Shown piece after piece: positions 8,558 to 17,401 of a stretch of 64,000 nt of DNA. Source of the DNA: Leptospira selangorensis (GTDB lineage Bacteria; Spirochaetota; Leptospiria; Leptospirales; Leptospiraceae); NCBI RefSeq assembly GCF_004769405.1, contig NZ_RQES01000012.1:386897-450896 (forward strand). Direction: 5' to 3'. The notes under the pieces are model-generated. The model did not search any database. It was not told the DNA's origin and saw nothing but the letters and a program-made list of their open reading frames with translations. Made by a program: the position numbers and the translations under genes. Position 1 is the stretch's first letter; each line of letters begins with the position of its first letter.

Positions 8558-10669
8558 TTAGGGCGAGGCAGGAAGCGTAACGTAGAATGTTGTACCTTCT
8601 TCCGAGCTTACAAATCGGATGGCTCCACCATGTTCTTCTGCCACATTTTTGCAAATATCTAGACCGAGTCCGGTTCCTTCTCCGGGAGACTTAGTAGTGA
8701 AGAATGGATCAAAAATCCTATCTCTGATCTCTACAGGAACTCCGCTTCCGGTGTCCTGGACCGAAATTTCCCAGAACTCGCCTTTTCGTTCCGCATCTAC
8801 GAATATTCTGCCTGAATAGTTCATAGCATGTAATGCATTCGTGATCAGATTGGTCCATATCAAGTACAATCTTTCCGGATCTCCCAGTACACTTGCGGAT
8901 TCCGGAATATTGATATCCACGATCACCTTATTTTTCATTTTAGAATAATATAATGTAATAATATTTTCTATCTGTTCCTTAGGAGAAACAGATTCTGAGT
9001 GAGGTTTCCAATCCCCTTCTCCTGAAGCATAACTTTTTAGCGCTTGGATCACTCTGGAGGCTTTGATAGAAGCATCCAAGATTAGTTGGCTGGATCTGGA
9101 AATACTCGAGAGCGCGGATGCATTACTTACGATCATCCATCCTCTCTCTCCCTTGGGGATCTTCCCCACTAATTCTGAAACCTGATCGGGGGAAATTCCC
9201 AGATCTGTCAAAGCATCCGCCATCACTAGGGAATTTTCTATGCCGAATTCTTTCAGAATAACTTCCGTTTTTTTTCTTTTAGATCTTTCTTCTTTGGAAT
9301 CGAAATCGGAATTTACGGTCCCTCCGTTCTTGAATAAGATCCCCCAAAATTCCCTTTCTTCTCTGTTAAAACTGGAATAATCTTTTAGAAGTTTTTCCCA
9401 AGGTTCGCTTAGAATAGAACGTATCCCCTCAGTAGATGAACGAATCGCGCCTAACGGAGTATTTAATTCATGCGCAATTCCTGCCATCAATCTTCCTAAG
9501 ACGGCCATTTTTTCGGATCGGACCAAATTCTCCTGGGTTTTCTTGAGTTCGTCCATCGCAGATCTAAGTTTATCGTTGGCAGTCACCAAATACGTATTAG
9601 TAGATCTTAATTCTTCAGTTCTCTCTGCGACCGTGACCTCTAATTCTTTATTTGCATTTCGGATCACAAATTCTGCGGTTGCCAAATCCGACACGAGTAA
9701 ACTTTGCCTAAGACTCGCGATCACTACCATTACACCGGCTGAAAACCAAATCACTAATCGAATGATCTCCGGAAGGCCTGGTAGAGTTAAGGAAAGGATG
9801 ATTGCAGCCGAACAAACTATCACTTCCAATAAGGGAAGAATTCTCAAAAGCCCACTTTCCGTTCCGGACTCTCTTTCTATCTCTCCAGAAAAATCAGGTG
9901 CCCAGGTCAAGGTGCCATATCCTAAAAGCAAGATACTGGCTGAAAATCCTGCATTAGTTAAGGTTCCATCTTCAGGAACAACTATCAAAAATATAGAATT
10001 CCATTGTAACCAACTGATCCCCATTCCTGCGAGCCCGATTACCAAACATAAAAAGGAAAAGTCCGCCTTTAAACGTAAGGAGGGTTTCATCAAAGCTCCG
10101 ATGCAGGCAGCAGAAAGTGTGAATACAGGATAAACAGATAAGGTCAATAACTGGAACCAAGGCCTATCTTCTTTTTTAGAAAGATATAATACTAGGGTGA
10201 CTGCAAGAACTGCGATCGCAAGCCCTAATGCGTCCATTACTGCCACCTTCATTCTGTTAGATGGAACTCTATCCTTTAAGAATCGAGCAAATCCTATTGC
10301 AAAGAATGGTCCTAACCATGGATAGAATAGATCGCTAGGTGCTGGAAAACTATAGAACTTGGAAATTGCTTGGATATCCCAAACCACCTGGCCAATTAAA
10401 TATGAAAGAAGTCCTAGAAAAAACCAGAATCTAAATCTTTTAGTTTCTCCTTCGGAGGATTTATAACCAAACCAAGCAGTGATCGTAGCGATCGTGATAG
10501 ACGAAGTCCAATGTATATTATCGTAAATCCGTAATAATTCCGTTTCATCCGTGAAATATATGAGAAGAAACAGTACTAGAACGAATGCAGATCCCAAGTA
10601 TATAGATAGAAATCCTAAATTTCTATCCTTTGAGGAACGAATTTCTAGTGTGGATACCAAGGAATTCAT
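8558..10669 (-). CDS. Membrane-bound sensor histidine kinase
   Basis: A 703-residue kinase. The N-terminal half (about residues 20-325) has eight to ten hydrophobic segments, with no large periplasmic domain, resembling integral-membrane sensor modules. A coiled coil follows (about 335-390). The H-box SEKMAVLGRLMAGIAHELNTP carries H400. The C-terminal ATPase has NALHAMNYSG (N-box), DTGSGVP and GTGLGLDICKNVAEEHGG. From the coiled coil onward it is clearly paralogous to the downstream kinase, including the insert after the H-box. The two genes are 13 bases apart and are probably one operon, which raises the possibility of heterodimers. The signal is unknown. Confidence 0.88.
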   Translation of the reverse strand: MNSLVSTLEIRSSKDRNLGFLSIYLGSAFVLVLFLLIYFTDETELLRIYDNIHWTSSITIATITAWFGYKSSEGETKRFRFWFFLGLLSYLIGQVVWDIQAISKFYSFPAPSDLFYPWLGPFFAIGFARFLKDRVPSNRMKVAVMDALGLAIAVLAVTLVLYLSKKEDRPWFQLLTLSVYPVFTLSAACIGALMKPSLRLKADFSFLCLVIGLAGMGISWLQWNSIFLIVVPEDGTLTNAGFSASILLLGYGTLTWAPDFSGEIERESGTESGLLRILPLLEVIVCSAAIILSLTLPGLPEIIRLVIWFSAGVMVVIASLRQSLLVSDLATAEFVIRNANKELEVTVAERTEELRSTNTYLVTANDKLRSAMDELKKTQENLVRSEKMAVLGRLMAGIAHELNTPLGAIRSSTEGIRSILSEPWEKLLKDYSSFNREEREFWGILFKNGGTVNSDFDSKEERSKRKKTEVILKEFGIENSLVMADALTDLGISPDQVSELVGKIPKGERGWMIVSNASALSSISRSSQLILDASIKASRVIQALKSYASGEGDWKPHSESVSPKEQIENIITLYYSKMKNKVIVDINIPESASVLGDPERLYLIWTNLITNALHAMNYSGRIFVDAERKGEFWEISVQDTGSGVPVEIRDRIFDPFFTTKSPGEGTGLGLDICKNVAEEHGGAIRFVSSEEGTTFYVTLPASP

Positions 10670-10747
10670 GCGGATTAGCGGGGCAGAATCCTACACCTTC
10701 GAACATCTAAGTCCACACTTTTTTATTTCCAAAAGGATGCACCTCGC

Positions 10748-10763
10748 TGTTGGAGTTCCTACA
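10748..10763. repeat. Dispersed 16-bp palindrome, copy 1
   Basis: TGTTGGAGTTCCTACA, an imperfect palindrome found six times in this window, always between genes. Here it lies between the start of the membrane kinase gene and the 3' end of the histidine phosphatase gene. Confidence 0.6.
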
Positions 10764-10805
10764 AATGTATTACAACAAGGTTCTTATCATTAAACAAGTT
10801 TAGAT

Positions 10806-11534
10806 TTAATATAATGTCCTCGAACTTTTATCCGGAATATGAGGAAGGAAATTTAAACTCACAGGTATATATCTTCCTCTTACCCAACGGAACATACTCA
10901 CGGAACTATTCCAGATCCAAGGCATCCAAGTAAAAACATCCTCATCTTGTTTCAGCATCTTCTTCAGAGTTAAAGAAATAGGAGTACCTGAAGTAAAAAT
11001 AAAGGTCCTCTCCGAATTAGAAGGCTGAAAGTAAGTTTCACAGGCAAGATCCACTCTGGATTGAAAATTTTTAAATGTCTCAATCCCCGATGGAGTAAAA
11101 TCCCCTTTTCTCCAAACAGATAGGATCTCCTCAGTCAGTTTGAAAAACAGAGCAGCGGATCGAACTCCACCTTTTAATCTAACTTTAGAAAATTGTAATA
11201 ATGATCTTTGGAATTCAGGTCTGGTCCCGGAAAGATGCTCCGCATACTTCTTCCATAACTCGGAAGGGAATTCATTCCAATTTGCATCGAATGAATGAAA
11301 ATCAATATCCGTCTTGAGATCGGAACGAATCGAATTGATCCCTTTCATAAAAAATTCTGCGGTTTCTTTATGCCTTCTCATTGTCCCTGAGATGATCTTA
11401 TCCGGAAAATCCCCATTAGAAGCCATATACTTTCCAAGGGCAAAGGCTTGTTCCTTGCCCTTATCGGTCAATAGATCGTAATCTTCTCCCGTGGAGTTCG
11501 CCTGTCCGTGGCGAATCAGATATATTACGGACAT
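10806..11534 (-). CDS. Histidine phosphatase superfamily protein
   Basis: A 242-residue member of the phosphoglycerate-mutase-like phosphatases. The catalytic RHG triad is at the N-terminus (IYLIRHGQANS, H9), followed by LTDKGKEQAFALGKYM and IISGTMRRHKETAEFF, which supply the second Arg region. FIFTSGTPISLTL near residue 203 is where family members have the second catalytic His; here the Gly-Thr-Pro replaces the usual SHG, so activity may be altered. It is the last gene of a tight four-gene operon (2 bases from the previous stop). In that context it might remove a phosphate from a phosphorylated acyl-CoA or related intermediate; that is inference. Confidence 0.85.
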   Translation of the reverse strand: MSVIYLIRHGQANSTGEDYDLLTDKGKEQAFALGKYMASNGDFPDKIISGTMRRHKETAEFFMKGINSIRSDLKTDIDFHSFDANWNEFPSELWKKYAEHLSGTRPEFQRSLLQFSKVRLKGGVRSAALFFKLTEEILSVWRKGDFTPSGIETFKNFQSRVDLACETYFQPSNSERTFIFTSGTPISLTLKKMLKQDEDVFTWMPWIWNSSVSMFRWVRGRYIPVSLNFLPHIPDKSSRTLY

Positions 11535-11536
11535 AC

Positions 11537-11932
11537 TTAGGATTCCGTAGTGAATCTAGGATTTACGATCTCGACTTTTTCGATAACGGATTCTTTTATA
11601 TGTTTCCAGTATTCCGTATCTTCCAAAGATTTTTTTTCCTTTCGAATGATATCTCTTAGTTCTTCGTTCCAGGTAGAAGTCAGGTTCTTTTTCTCATTCC
11701 ATGTTTTAGGAAACTCTGATTTTTTTTTGAGTAAAGAAGAAAGTCTGGAGAGTTCCTTGTCTAAAGATTCTTCTCCGGAGCGTATTTCTCTGGAGATCAC
11801 TCCCAGCATATTCCAACTTACTAATGTTTTATATGCGAGAAGGTCCTTGTCCCTAAACTCGGGTAGGACCTCCTTCATTAGAAAATCCTGGATCGCTTCC
11901 AATAATTCCGTGGCACTTGGTTTATCCTGCAT
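11537..11932 (-). CDS. DUF6285 protein, LvaB-like accessory subunit
   Basis: A 131-residue mostly helical protein. The N-terminal pattern SATELLEAIQDFLMKEVLPE...LAYKTLVSWNMLGVISREI is that of DUF6285. From established knowledge of the Pseudomonas putida levulinate pathway, the small protein LvaB is needed with the kinase LvaA to phosphorylate 4-hydroxyacyl-CoA, and I believe LvaB belongs to this family. The gene lies 10 bases downstream of an LvaA-like kinase gene and 2 bases upstream of the phosphatase gene, which supports a kinase-partner role. The middle part (residues 55-110) is Lys/Glu-rich with no catalytic motif. Moderately sure of the family, less of the function. Confidence 0.75.
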   Translation of the reverse strand: MQDKPSATELLEAIQDFLMKEVLPEFRDKDLLAYKTLVSWNMLGVISREIRSGEESLDKELSRLSSLLKKKSEFPKTWNEKKNLTSTWNEELRDIIRKEKKSLEDTEYWKHIKESVIEKVEIVNPRFTTES

Positions 11933-11942
11933 TATGATTTCC

Positions 11943-12986
11943 TCATTTTAAGGACTCTTCAATGAGTCTCATTGCCTCGTATTCCATCTCACAGGCCCTT
12001 CTTCCTATGGACGCGAGCTCTATTCCTTTATCCTTTCCTGAAAGGTGACGTTCTGCTTGGCCGATACAACCGATTGCCCAACGAAGATTTCCCATCACTT
12101 CCCAATATCTGATCTTGATAGGATCTAGTTTTACACCGGATGCCTTTTCGTAGATCTCGTAAAACTCGGAACGATCTGCAAAACCACCCGCTTCTTTATT
12201 CAGTTTTCCGAATCTCCAATCTCTCATACATAACCAAGTCAGATCTTCGTGACGATCACCCCAATGAGCGAATTCCCAATCCACAATTCCTTGCAAACCT
12301 TCCGAATTCACCATGAAGTTTCCTGTTCTAAAATCTCCATGGATCAGAACGACTGCATCACTTTCCGGAGCATTTTTCTCTAACCAATTCAAAATGATTT
12401 CCATAGCCGGATAAGCTCCATCCATGGATTCCAATTGAGAACGTAATGCTTGGACGGATCCTTGGGCTACCGTTTTGCCGCTTACATGTTGTCCAAGATT
12501 CAAAACTTCTTTTAGTTTTTCATCCTTACATTTCTCAGGAGTCACCGAATGGATACTTGCAAGATTTTCCGCAAGCTCTTGTGTGATCTGTTTACGGACC
12601 TTATTTAAACTTGGATCTTTTACTACGAATCTTCCCGTAGCCTTACCTTGGATCCTTTTCATAAAGTAGAATGGATTACCGGTGACAGAGTTATCAGACT
12701 CCAACCAAAATGGTTCAGGAGTTTTAACTCCAGCTTCAAATGCCATTCTACAAACCTTGAACTCGTTGATCCGAGACAAAGAAGCGAGCAAAGAAGCTCC
12801 CTTATCGGTTCTATATACGGTTTGGTATTGGCCTGATTCAGGACCGCCATTCACTTTGATGTCTGCGGAAAAATTTTCCTGGCAGGCTCCTCCCGAAAGA
12901 GAAACCATATTAGCGATTTCTACTGTTCCTTGGAGCCTTTTTCCTAAATATGATTCCAGCCTTTCCTTCAATTCGGAATCTTTCAC
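11943..12986 (-). CDS. APH-type acyl-CoA kinase (LvaA/ACAD10-like)
   Basis: A 347-residue phosphotransferase of the aminoglycoside-phosphotransferase fold. The catalytic loop HGDFRTGNFMV begins at H216, with D218 the catalytic base, and the metal-binding Asp of GIVDWEFAHWGDRHEDL is D236. FYFMKRIQG near residue 110 is the usual hinge. In LvaA of Pseudomonas and the kinase half of animal ACAD10/11 this family phosphorylates the hydroxyl of 4-hydroxyacyl-CoA so that the partner dehydrogenase can eliminate phosphate. The gene is sandwiched between the acyl-CoA dehydrogenase gene (2 bases away) and the DUF6285 gene, exactly as expected for that route. Antibiotic resistance is unlikely in this context. 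Confidence 0.85.
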   Translation of the reverse strand: MKDSELKERLESYLGKRLQGTVEIANMVSLSGGACQENFSADIKVNGGPESGQYQTVYRTDKGASLLASLSRINEFKVCRMAFEAGVKTPEPFWLESDNSVTGNPFYFMKRIQGKATGRFVVKDPSLNKVRKQITQELAENLASIHSVTPEKCKDEKLKEVLNLGQHVSGKTVAQGSVQALRSQLESMDGAYPAMEIILNWLEKNAPESDAVVLIHGDFRTGNFMVNSEGLQGIVDWEFAHWGDRHEDLTWLCMRDWRFGKLNKEAGGFADRSEFYEIYEKASGVKLDPIKIRYWEVMGNLRWAIGCIGQAERHLSGKDKGIELASIGRRACEMEYEAMRLIEESLK

Positions 12987-12988
12987 GA

Positions 12989-14164
12989 TCAGAAGCTCTC
13001 CTTTCCGGATATTAAATTCCTGCCGATCACCATCTTATGAGTTTCGGTAGGACCGTCTGCGATCCTTGCGGCTCTCGCATCTCTATAAAATAATTCTAAT
13101 TTAAGATAACGGCTAAAACCATGAGATCCACAAATCTGGATTGCCCTATCAATACATTTGTTCAATGTTTCACTTACCTGCCACTTAGCTAAAGAGACAG
13201 CCTGTCTTGCGTCCCCACCTTTGCGAAGAATATCGGCTGCCTTTAATGTAAGTAAAAAACCCGATTCTATTTCCAATGAAGATTCTGCAAACATCCATTG
13301 GATACCTTGGTGATCGGATAATTTTCCGCCAAATAATTCTCTTTTGATCGCGTATTCTCTTGCGATTTCCATAGATCTTCTGGCAAGTCCTATCCATCTC
13401 ATACAATGTGTAAGTCTTGCAGGCCCTAACCTTTCTTGTGAAAGTCGGAAACCTTCTCCGATTTTTCCGAGTACTTGTGACTCATGCACTTTTACATTTT
13501 CGAATTTTAATTCGCAGTGACCGCCTGGACCATGTGAACCTAAAACTCCGATTTCCTGCACCATAGTATATCCAGGTGCATCGGTAGGAACTAGGAACAT
13601 AGAAGTTCTTCTGAAACTATCATTCACCTTTGACATCACGATCAAGAATGAAGCGCCATTCGCTCCAGTGCAGTACCATTTATGACCGTTAAGAATATAA
13701 TGATCTCCATCTTTCTCCGCGTTAGTCGAAAGAGTAGTAGGATCCGAACCGGCACCTGGAGGAGGTTCTGTCATTGCAAACCCTGAGCGGATCTTTCCCT
13801 CCACAAGAGGATGATAATACTTCTTCTTTTGTTCTTCGTTTGCAGCTAAATGAAGAAGATGCATATTTCCTTCGTCAGGAGCGTCGCAATTACAAAGATA
13901 AGGAGCGATAGGAGAACGTCCCAACTCACTGAATACGAGTGCAGTTCCAACTAAGTCCAACCCCAATCCACCTTCCGATTTAGGAAGATGAGCGGTCCAT
14001 AATCCTCTTTTTTTGGCTTCTTCTCTTAATTTTTGAACGATAGTTTCCGGCATTCTGCCATGATCGTAATCGTAATGATCTTCCGCGGGGATGGCGATCT
14101 CATCCACGAATGCTTTTGCTTTTGCCCTGATTCCGTCTAATTCCTTAGGTATGGATAAATCCAT
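12989..14164 (-). CDS. Acyl-CoA dehydrogenase (LvaC/ACAD11-like)
   Basis: A 391-residue FAD-dependent dehydrogenase, normal length for the family. FAD and substrate motifs are visible: [20 protein letters not shown] (about residues 130-150), [12 protein letters not shown], and the C-terminal [23 protein letters not shown] and [15 protein letters not shown]. These C-terminal motifs match the ACAD10/11 subgroup. It heads a four-gene operon with an APH-type kinase, a DUF6285 protein and a histidine phosphatase, so the likely substrate is a phosphorylated or plain hydroxyacyl-CoA rather than an ordinary fatty acyl-CoA. The start ATG at 14164 follows an AAGG upstream. Confidence 0.9.
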   Translation of the reverse strand: MDLSIPKELDGIRAKAKAFVDEIAIPAEDHYDYDHGRMPETIVQKLREEAKKRGLWTAHLPKSEGGLGLDLVGTALVFSELGRSPIAPYLCNCDAPDEGNMHLLHLAANEEQKKKYYHPLVEGKIRSGFAMTEPPPGAGSDPTTLSTNAEKDGDHYILNGHKWYCTGANGASFLIVMSKVNDSFRRTSMFLVPTDAPGYTMVQEIGVLGSHGPGGHCELKFENVKVHESQVLGKIGEGFRLSQERLGPARLTHCMRWIGLARRSMEIAREYAIKRELFGGKLSDHQGIQWMFAESSLEIESGFLLTLKAADILRKGGDARQAVSLAKWQVSETLNKCIDRAIQICGSHGFSRYLKLELFYRDARAARIADGPTETHKMVIGRNLISGKESF

Positions 14165-14185
14165 GATATATTCAATTTTCCTTAT

Positions 14186-15274
14186 TTATTCTTTTATTAA
14201 TTCAGGAGGAAGTTTAAACTTTCCGATCCTGTCGTTATGAAGACTTCCTAAATAGATATACTCCCCTTTCCTTTTCACGGAAGTGATCTCTTTTAGATGT
14301 TTTCCTTTCGGTTCTTGGAAACTTGCTTCTACTATTCCGTTTTCGTCCAGTATTACCGCAAAACCGTACGGTTGCGGCTTAGGCCAAAGGAATTTAGGTA
14401 GTTTAGCTACGATCGATTTTGTCCAAGGACGAGGATGTAAGATCTTATCCACCATATTGTTTCGAACGGTGAATAACGCTAGATAGAAATGACCCTTACG
14501 ATCCGAGGAAATATTATCCGGGAACCCAGGAAGATTTTCTACCCAGATCTCGCTTGTTCCGGCCTTAGGCCCTTTGATCCAATATCTATGGATCCTATAT
14601 TTATAAGTTTCGTTTAATACTAAAAAGTCCTCATTTTTAGAAAGTGCCACTCCATTTGGAAAGAAAAGATCCTTCATTAGAGTTGTGGTCTTTTTTGTAT
14701 GAGGATCGTATTTTAATAAACGCCCATGAGGAACCGACTCCATTAGATCATACAAATATTCTGCAGAGCCGTATTTATCACTCGCATCCGAAAAATAGAT
14801 CGTTCCATCTTTAGCAACATCCAAATCATCCGTGAATTTGAAAGGGACACCTTCGGATTCGGTGCTAAGAACTTCTACCTTTCCATCTTTGCTGATCTTT
14901 AATAATCCTTTGATTGCATCCGCAACTATGATGGATCCATCTCCTAATAATTTCATTCCAAGAGGTCGCCCTCCCGTGAATGCGTGCGCCTTCATTTCTC
15001 CGTCTTTGGAGATAAGATACACTTTGCCATCTTCACTCGCAGAGTATATATTACCTTCGTCATCCGGTTCGATATCTTCCGGACCATGTATCTTTCCGAG
15101 TGCGATTAGTTCTGCGGATTCCAAAGCTTTATTTTCCTGGAAGCCGCCGATCAAACCGGTATCGATAGGAGGTTGGTAGGCGATTGGTTTAATAGGAGAA
15201 GGTTTGAGTGCAAAACCTATTATAAAAATGATAATGAACGCTGCAGAGAGCAGGAGGATTTTTTTCGTGTTCAC
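14186..15274 (-). CDS. SMP-30/strictosidine-synthase-like beta-propeller, membrane anchored
   Basis: A 362-residue protein with an N-terminal membrane anchor (about residues 4-22, KILLLSAAFIIIFIIGFAL) and a six-bladed propeller. Features of the strictosidine synthase/APMAP group are GPEDIEPDDEGNIYSASEDGKVY, FPNGVALSKNEDFLVLNETYKYRIHRYWI, and LPGFPDNISSDRKGHFYLAL. The reading frame is open further upstream, but the GTG at 15274 is chosen because TAAGGAGGG lies ideally upstream and the anchor follows at once. Members hydrolyse lactones or esters; the substrate here is unknown. The gene lies just upstream of the acyl-CoA dehydrogenase operon on the same strand (21 bases), so it may be part of it. 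Confidence 0.85.
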   Translation of the reverse strand: MNTKKILLLSAAFIIIFIIGFALKPSPIKPIAYQPPIDTGLIGGFQENKALESAELIALGKIHGPEDIEPDDEGNIYSASEDGKVYLISKDGEMKAHAFTGGRPLGMKLLGDGSIIVADAIKGLLKISKDGKVEVLSTESEGVPFKFTDDLDVAKDGTIYFSDASDKYGSAEYLYDLMESVPHGRLLKYDPHTKKTTTLMKDLFFPNGVALSKNEDFLVLNETYKYRIHRYWIKGPKAGTSEIWVENLPGFPDNISSDRKGHFYLALFTVRNNMVDKILHPRPWTKSIVAKLPKFLWPKPQPYGFAVILDENGIVEASFQEPKGKHLKEITSVKRKGEYIYLGSLHNDRIGKFKLPPELIKE

Positions 15275-15438
15275 GATTCCCTCCTTAGGGAAAACGAATG
15301 AGACGCTACTTACGAAGGTCGGGCAGTCAACGTAAAATTCTGAGGTTCCCGCCTTCTTACCAGAATAATTGATTGCGGCTCCCAACCAATCGCCGATATC
15401 GTACATGAGGACTGAAAACTTTTCCAGTCCGTTTTAGC

Positions 15439-16071
15439 ATGAAGATCTCTGAAGATATGGTAAACAAACACGGTCTCCGCTTTAAGGAATCCGCTGTTAT
15501 TTTCGATGAGAACGAACCTGCAGATCAAATGTATCTGATCCTTTCTGGAAAAGTAGGAATCCATAAAAAAGTAAAAGAAGCATTCAAACTTCTGATAGAA
15601 CTGAAAGAAGGGGATATGTTCGGTGAGATGGCGCTGGTGGATCGCAAACCCAGAAGTGCAAGAGCCATCGCAAAAACCGACGTATTATTATTTGCGATCA
15701 CTGAGAGCGTGTTCTATAACTTAATCCAGACCAACCCTTCTTTCTCTTTAAAGATGGTTAAAATGCTTTCTTCCAGATTAAGAGAGACCAACCAAACCAT
15801 AGCTAGTCTTTTAAAAGGAGACAGAAAGAATATTGTAACTTCTGCACTCATTACTTTCGCACAAACGAGAGGAGAGCAAGAAGATGGACAATACAAGGTA
15901 CATTTGGCCGCATTCATGAAATGGGCCATCTTAAGAGTTGGATTAGAACATGCGGATCTGGTATCCGCGATCAATCTTTTGGTAAAAGACAAGATGGTCG
16001 AACAACCTAAAAACGATCCTAGCCATATAATGATACGGGACACGTTTTTTAAATACACATTGGACCAGTAA
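15439..16071 (+). CDS. Crp/Fnr-like cyclic-nucleotide-binding protein
   Basis: A 210-residue protein with an N-terminal cNMP-binding beta-barrel. The phosphate-binding cassette is good: [19 protein letters not shown] at residues 58-76, with E63 and R72 in the positions that contact ribose and phosphate. A dimer helix follows (about 100-130). The C-terminal 80 residues resemble the winged-helix region of Crp but lack an obvious recognition helix, so DNA binding is uncertain. The gene is divergent from the propeller gene and only 3 bases upstream of an acyltransferase gene, suggesting they are coexpressed. Confidence 0.85.
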   Translation: MKISEDMVNKHGLRFKESAVIFDENEPADQMYLILSGKVGIHKKVKEAFKLLIELKEGDMFGEMALVDRKPRSARAIAKTDVLLFAITESVFYNLIQTNPSFSLKMVKMLSSRLRETNQTIASLLKGDRKNIVTSALITFAQTRGEQEDGQYKVHLAAFMKWAILRVGLEHADLVSAINLLVKDKMVEQPKNDPSHIMIRDTFFKYTLDQ

Positions 16072-16074
16072 TTC

Positions 16075-17271
16075 TTGGCTGAACAAAGCTTACCGGTCAA
16101 ACAAAACAGGCTGGATTATTTAGACAATCTCAGATCCTTCGCATTATTATTAGGATTAGCATTTCATGTGGCGATCGTATATGCTGCAATCATCATATAT
16201 CCATTAAGAAATGATGATAGATCTATCGCATTCGACGTATTCGGAGAATGGGTGCATCTTTTCAGGATGCCGATGTTTTTTGTTCTTTCAGGTTATTTTA
16301 CTGAAAGGATTTATCTTTCTAAAACATTAAAAGAATTTTTAAGATTAAGAGCGTTAAGGATCATCCTTCCTTTGATCCCAGGGATCATATTATTCGCACC
16401 AATGCAATATTATGTGAACGCATTACAAGAAGGTTATCAAGGGAACTATTTCAAGTTTTTATGGGAAGAATTCTTACTCAAGAATCCTGCTCCTTCTCAC
16501 CTTTGGTTTATACTATATCTAGCATTATATACTTTTTTATATTTAGGGGTTCGTCCTTTAGTCTCCAGGATCGGGAAATTTATACTTCCTTCTTCCAGAT
16601 ATGGAGAAGAAGGATCCGAAAAAAGACCAAGCGTAAAATGGGAAACATTACTGATTGCAGGTATTTGGTGCACCATCTGGACCTGCGGCATTAATTACTT
16701 TTTCCTAAAAGACCAAAAATACCTGAATATAGAGCCGGTACAATTCATATACGATTTCAGCTTTTTCTTATTCGGAAGTTTTTTGATCGGGAAAGAAAGT
16801 ACGATCTTAAAAGGAAAAACGAATCGTTTCGAGATCATTTTACTCGGATTTTTATCCTTTATATTTTTCGGATTATTCTATTGGGTAAGCACAATCGATC
16901 CATACTGGTCTTATTTCGGATATACCGGATTCGGGATGAGAATACTTCATATTTTTCTAAAATGTTTGGGCGGATGGATCTGGATTGCGTTTTTTATCCG
17001 GCTATTCCAGTTGTTCTTTAACAAAACAGGAAAACTCAGTTCTTATTTAAGAGAATCCAGTTTGCCGGTGTATTTAATCCATCATCCGATTTCTCTCGGG
17101 GTCGGATTTTTGGTAATAAGCACAGGTCTTTCTATCTGGATCAAGTTTTCACTTCATATCTTCTTCGTATATGCTCTTACTTTCTTAGTGTATCATTTTG
17201 TTATTCGAGATTCTAATTTCTGGCTGACTGTGCTAGGAAATAAAGGGATCAGCTTTAAAAGAAATAAGTAA
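16075..17271 (+). CDS. Acyltransferase 3 family membrane protein
   Basis: A 398-residue integral membrane protein with about ten hydrophobic segments. The N-terminus RLDYLDNLRSFALLLGLAFHVAIVY and FRMPMFFVLSGYFTER are hallmarks of acyltransferase-3 (OafA/OpgC-type) proteins; the His in the first segment is the conserved catalytic one. It likely transfers an acyl or succinyl group to a cell-envelope glycan. SLPVYLIHHPISL near residue 330 is typical of the last conserved block. The start is TTG at 16075, three bases after the cNMP-protein stop, so it is probably translationally coupled. Substrate unknown. Confidence 0.88.
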   Translation: MAEQSLPVKQNRLDYLDNLRSFALLLGLAFHVAIVYAAIIIYPLRNDDRSIAFDVFGEWVHLFRMPMFFVLSGYFTERIYLSKTLKEFLRLRALRIILPLIPGIILFAPMQYYVNALQEGYQGNYFKFLWEEFLLKNPAPSHLWFILYLALYTFLYLGVRPLVSRIGKFILPSSRYGEEGSEKRPSVKWETLLIAGIWCTIWTCGINYFFLKDQKYLNIEPVQFIYDFSFFLFGSFLIGKESTILKGKTNRFEIILLGFLSFIFFGLFYWVSTIDPYWSYFGYTGFGMRILHIFLKCLGGWIWIAFFIRLFQLFFNKTGKLSSYLRESSLPVYLIHHPISLGVGFLVISTGLSIWIKFSLHIFFVYALTFLVYHFVIRDSNFWLTVLGNKGISFKRNK

Positions 17272-17401
17272 CTTTTATCTTATCACCTAATATTAAATTC
17301 CTTCGGTTTCTACCCATAAGAGCTCGCAAACCTAGTAACTCTACGAATAGAAATTTATTTACTTACGGGTCATAATTTTCCTATAAAAAGGCAAGGAAAT
17401 C

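Noticed and set aside
9543..10133. Long plus-strand frame of 196 codons
   Set aside because: It is antisense to the membrane domain of the 703-residue kinase; its composition is that of a shadow of hydrophobic codons.
11550..11951. Plus-strand frame of 133 codons
   Set aside because: It is wholly antisense to the DUF6285 gene, which has clear family features and tight operon spacing.
11943..12986. Aminoglycoside resistance gene
   Set aside because: The fold is APH-like, but the operon with acyl-CoA dehydrogenase and DUF6285 points to an acyl-CoA kinase.
15310..15564. Minus-strand frame of 84 codons
   Set aside because: It overlaps the start of the cNMP-binding protein gene and the leader of the propeller gene and has no support.
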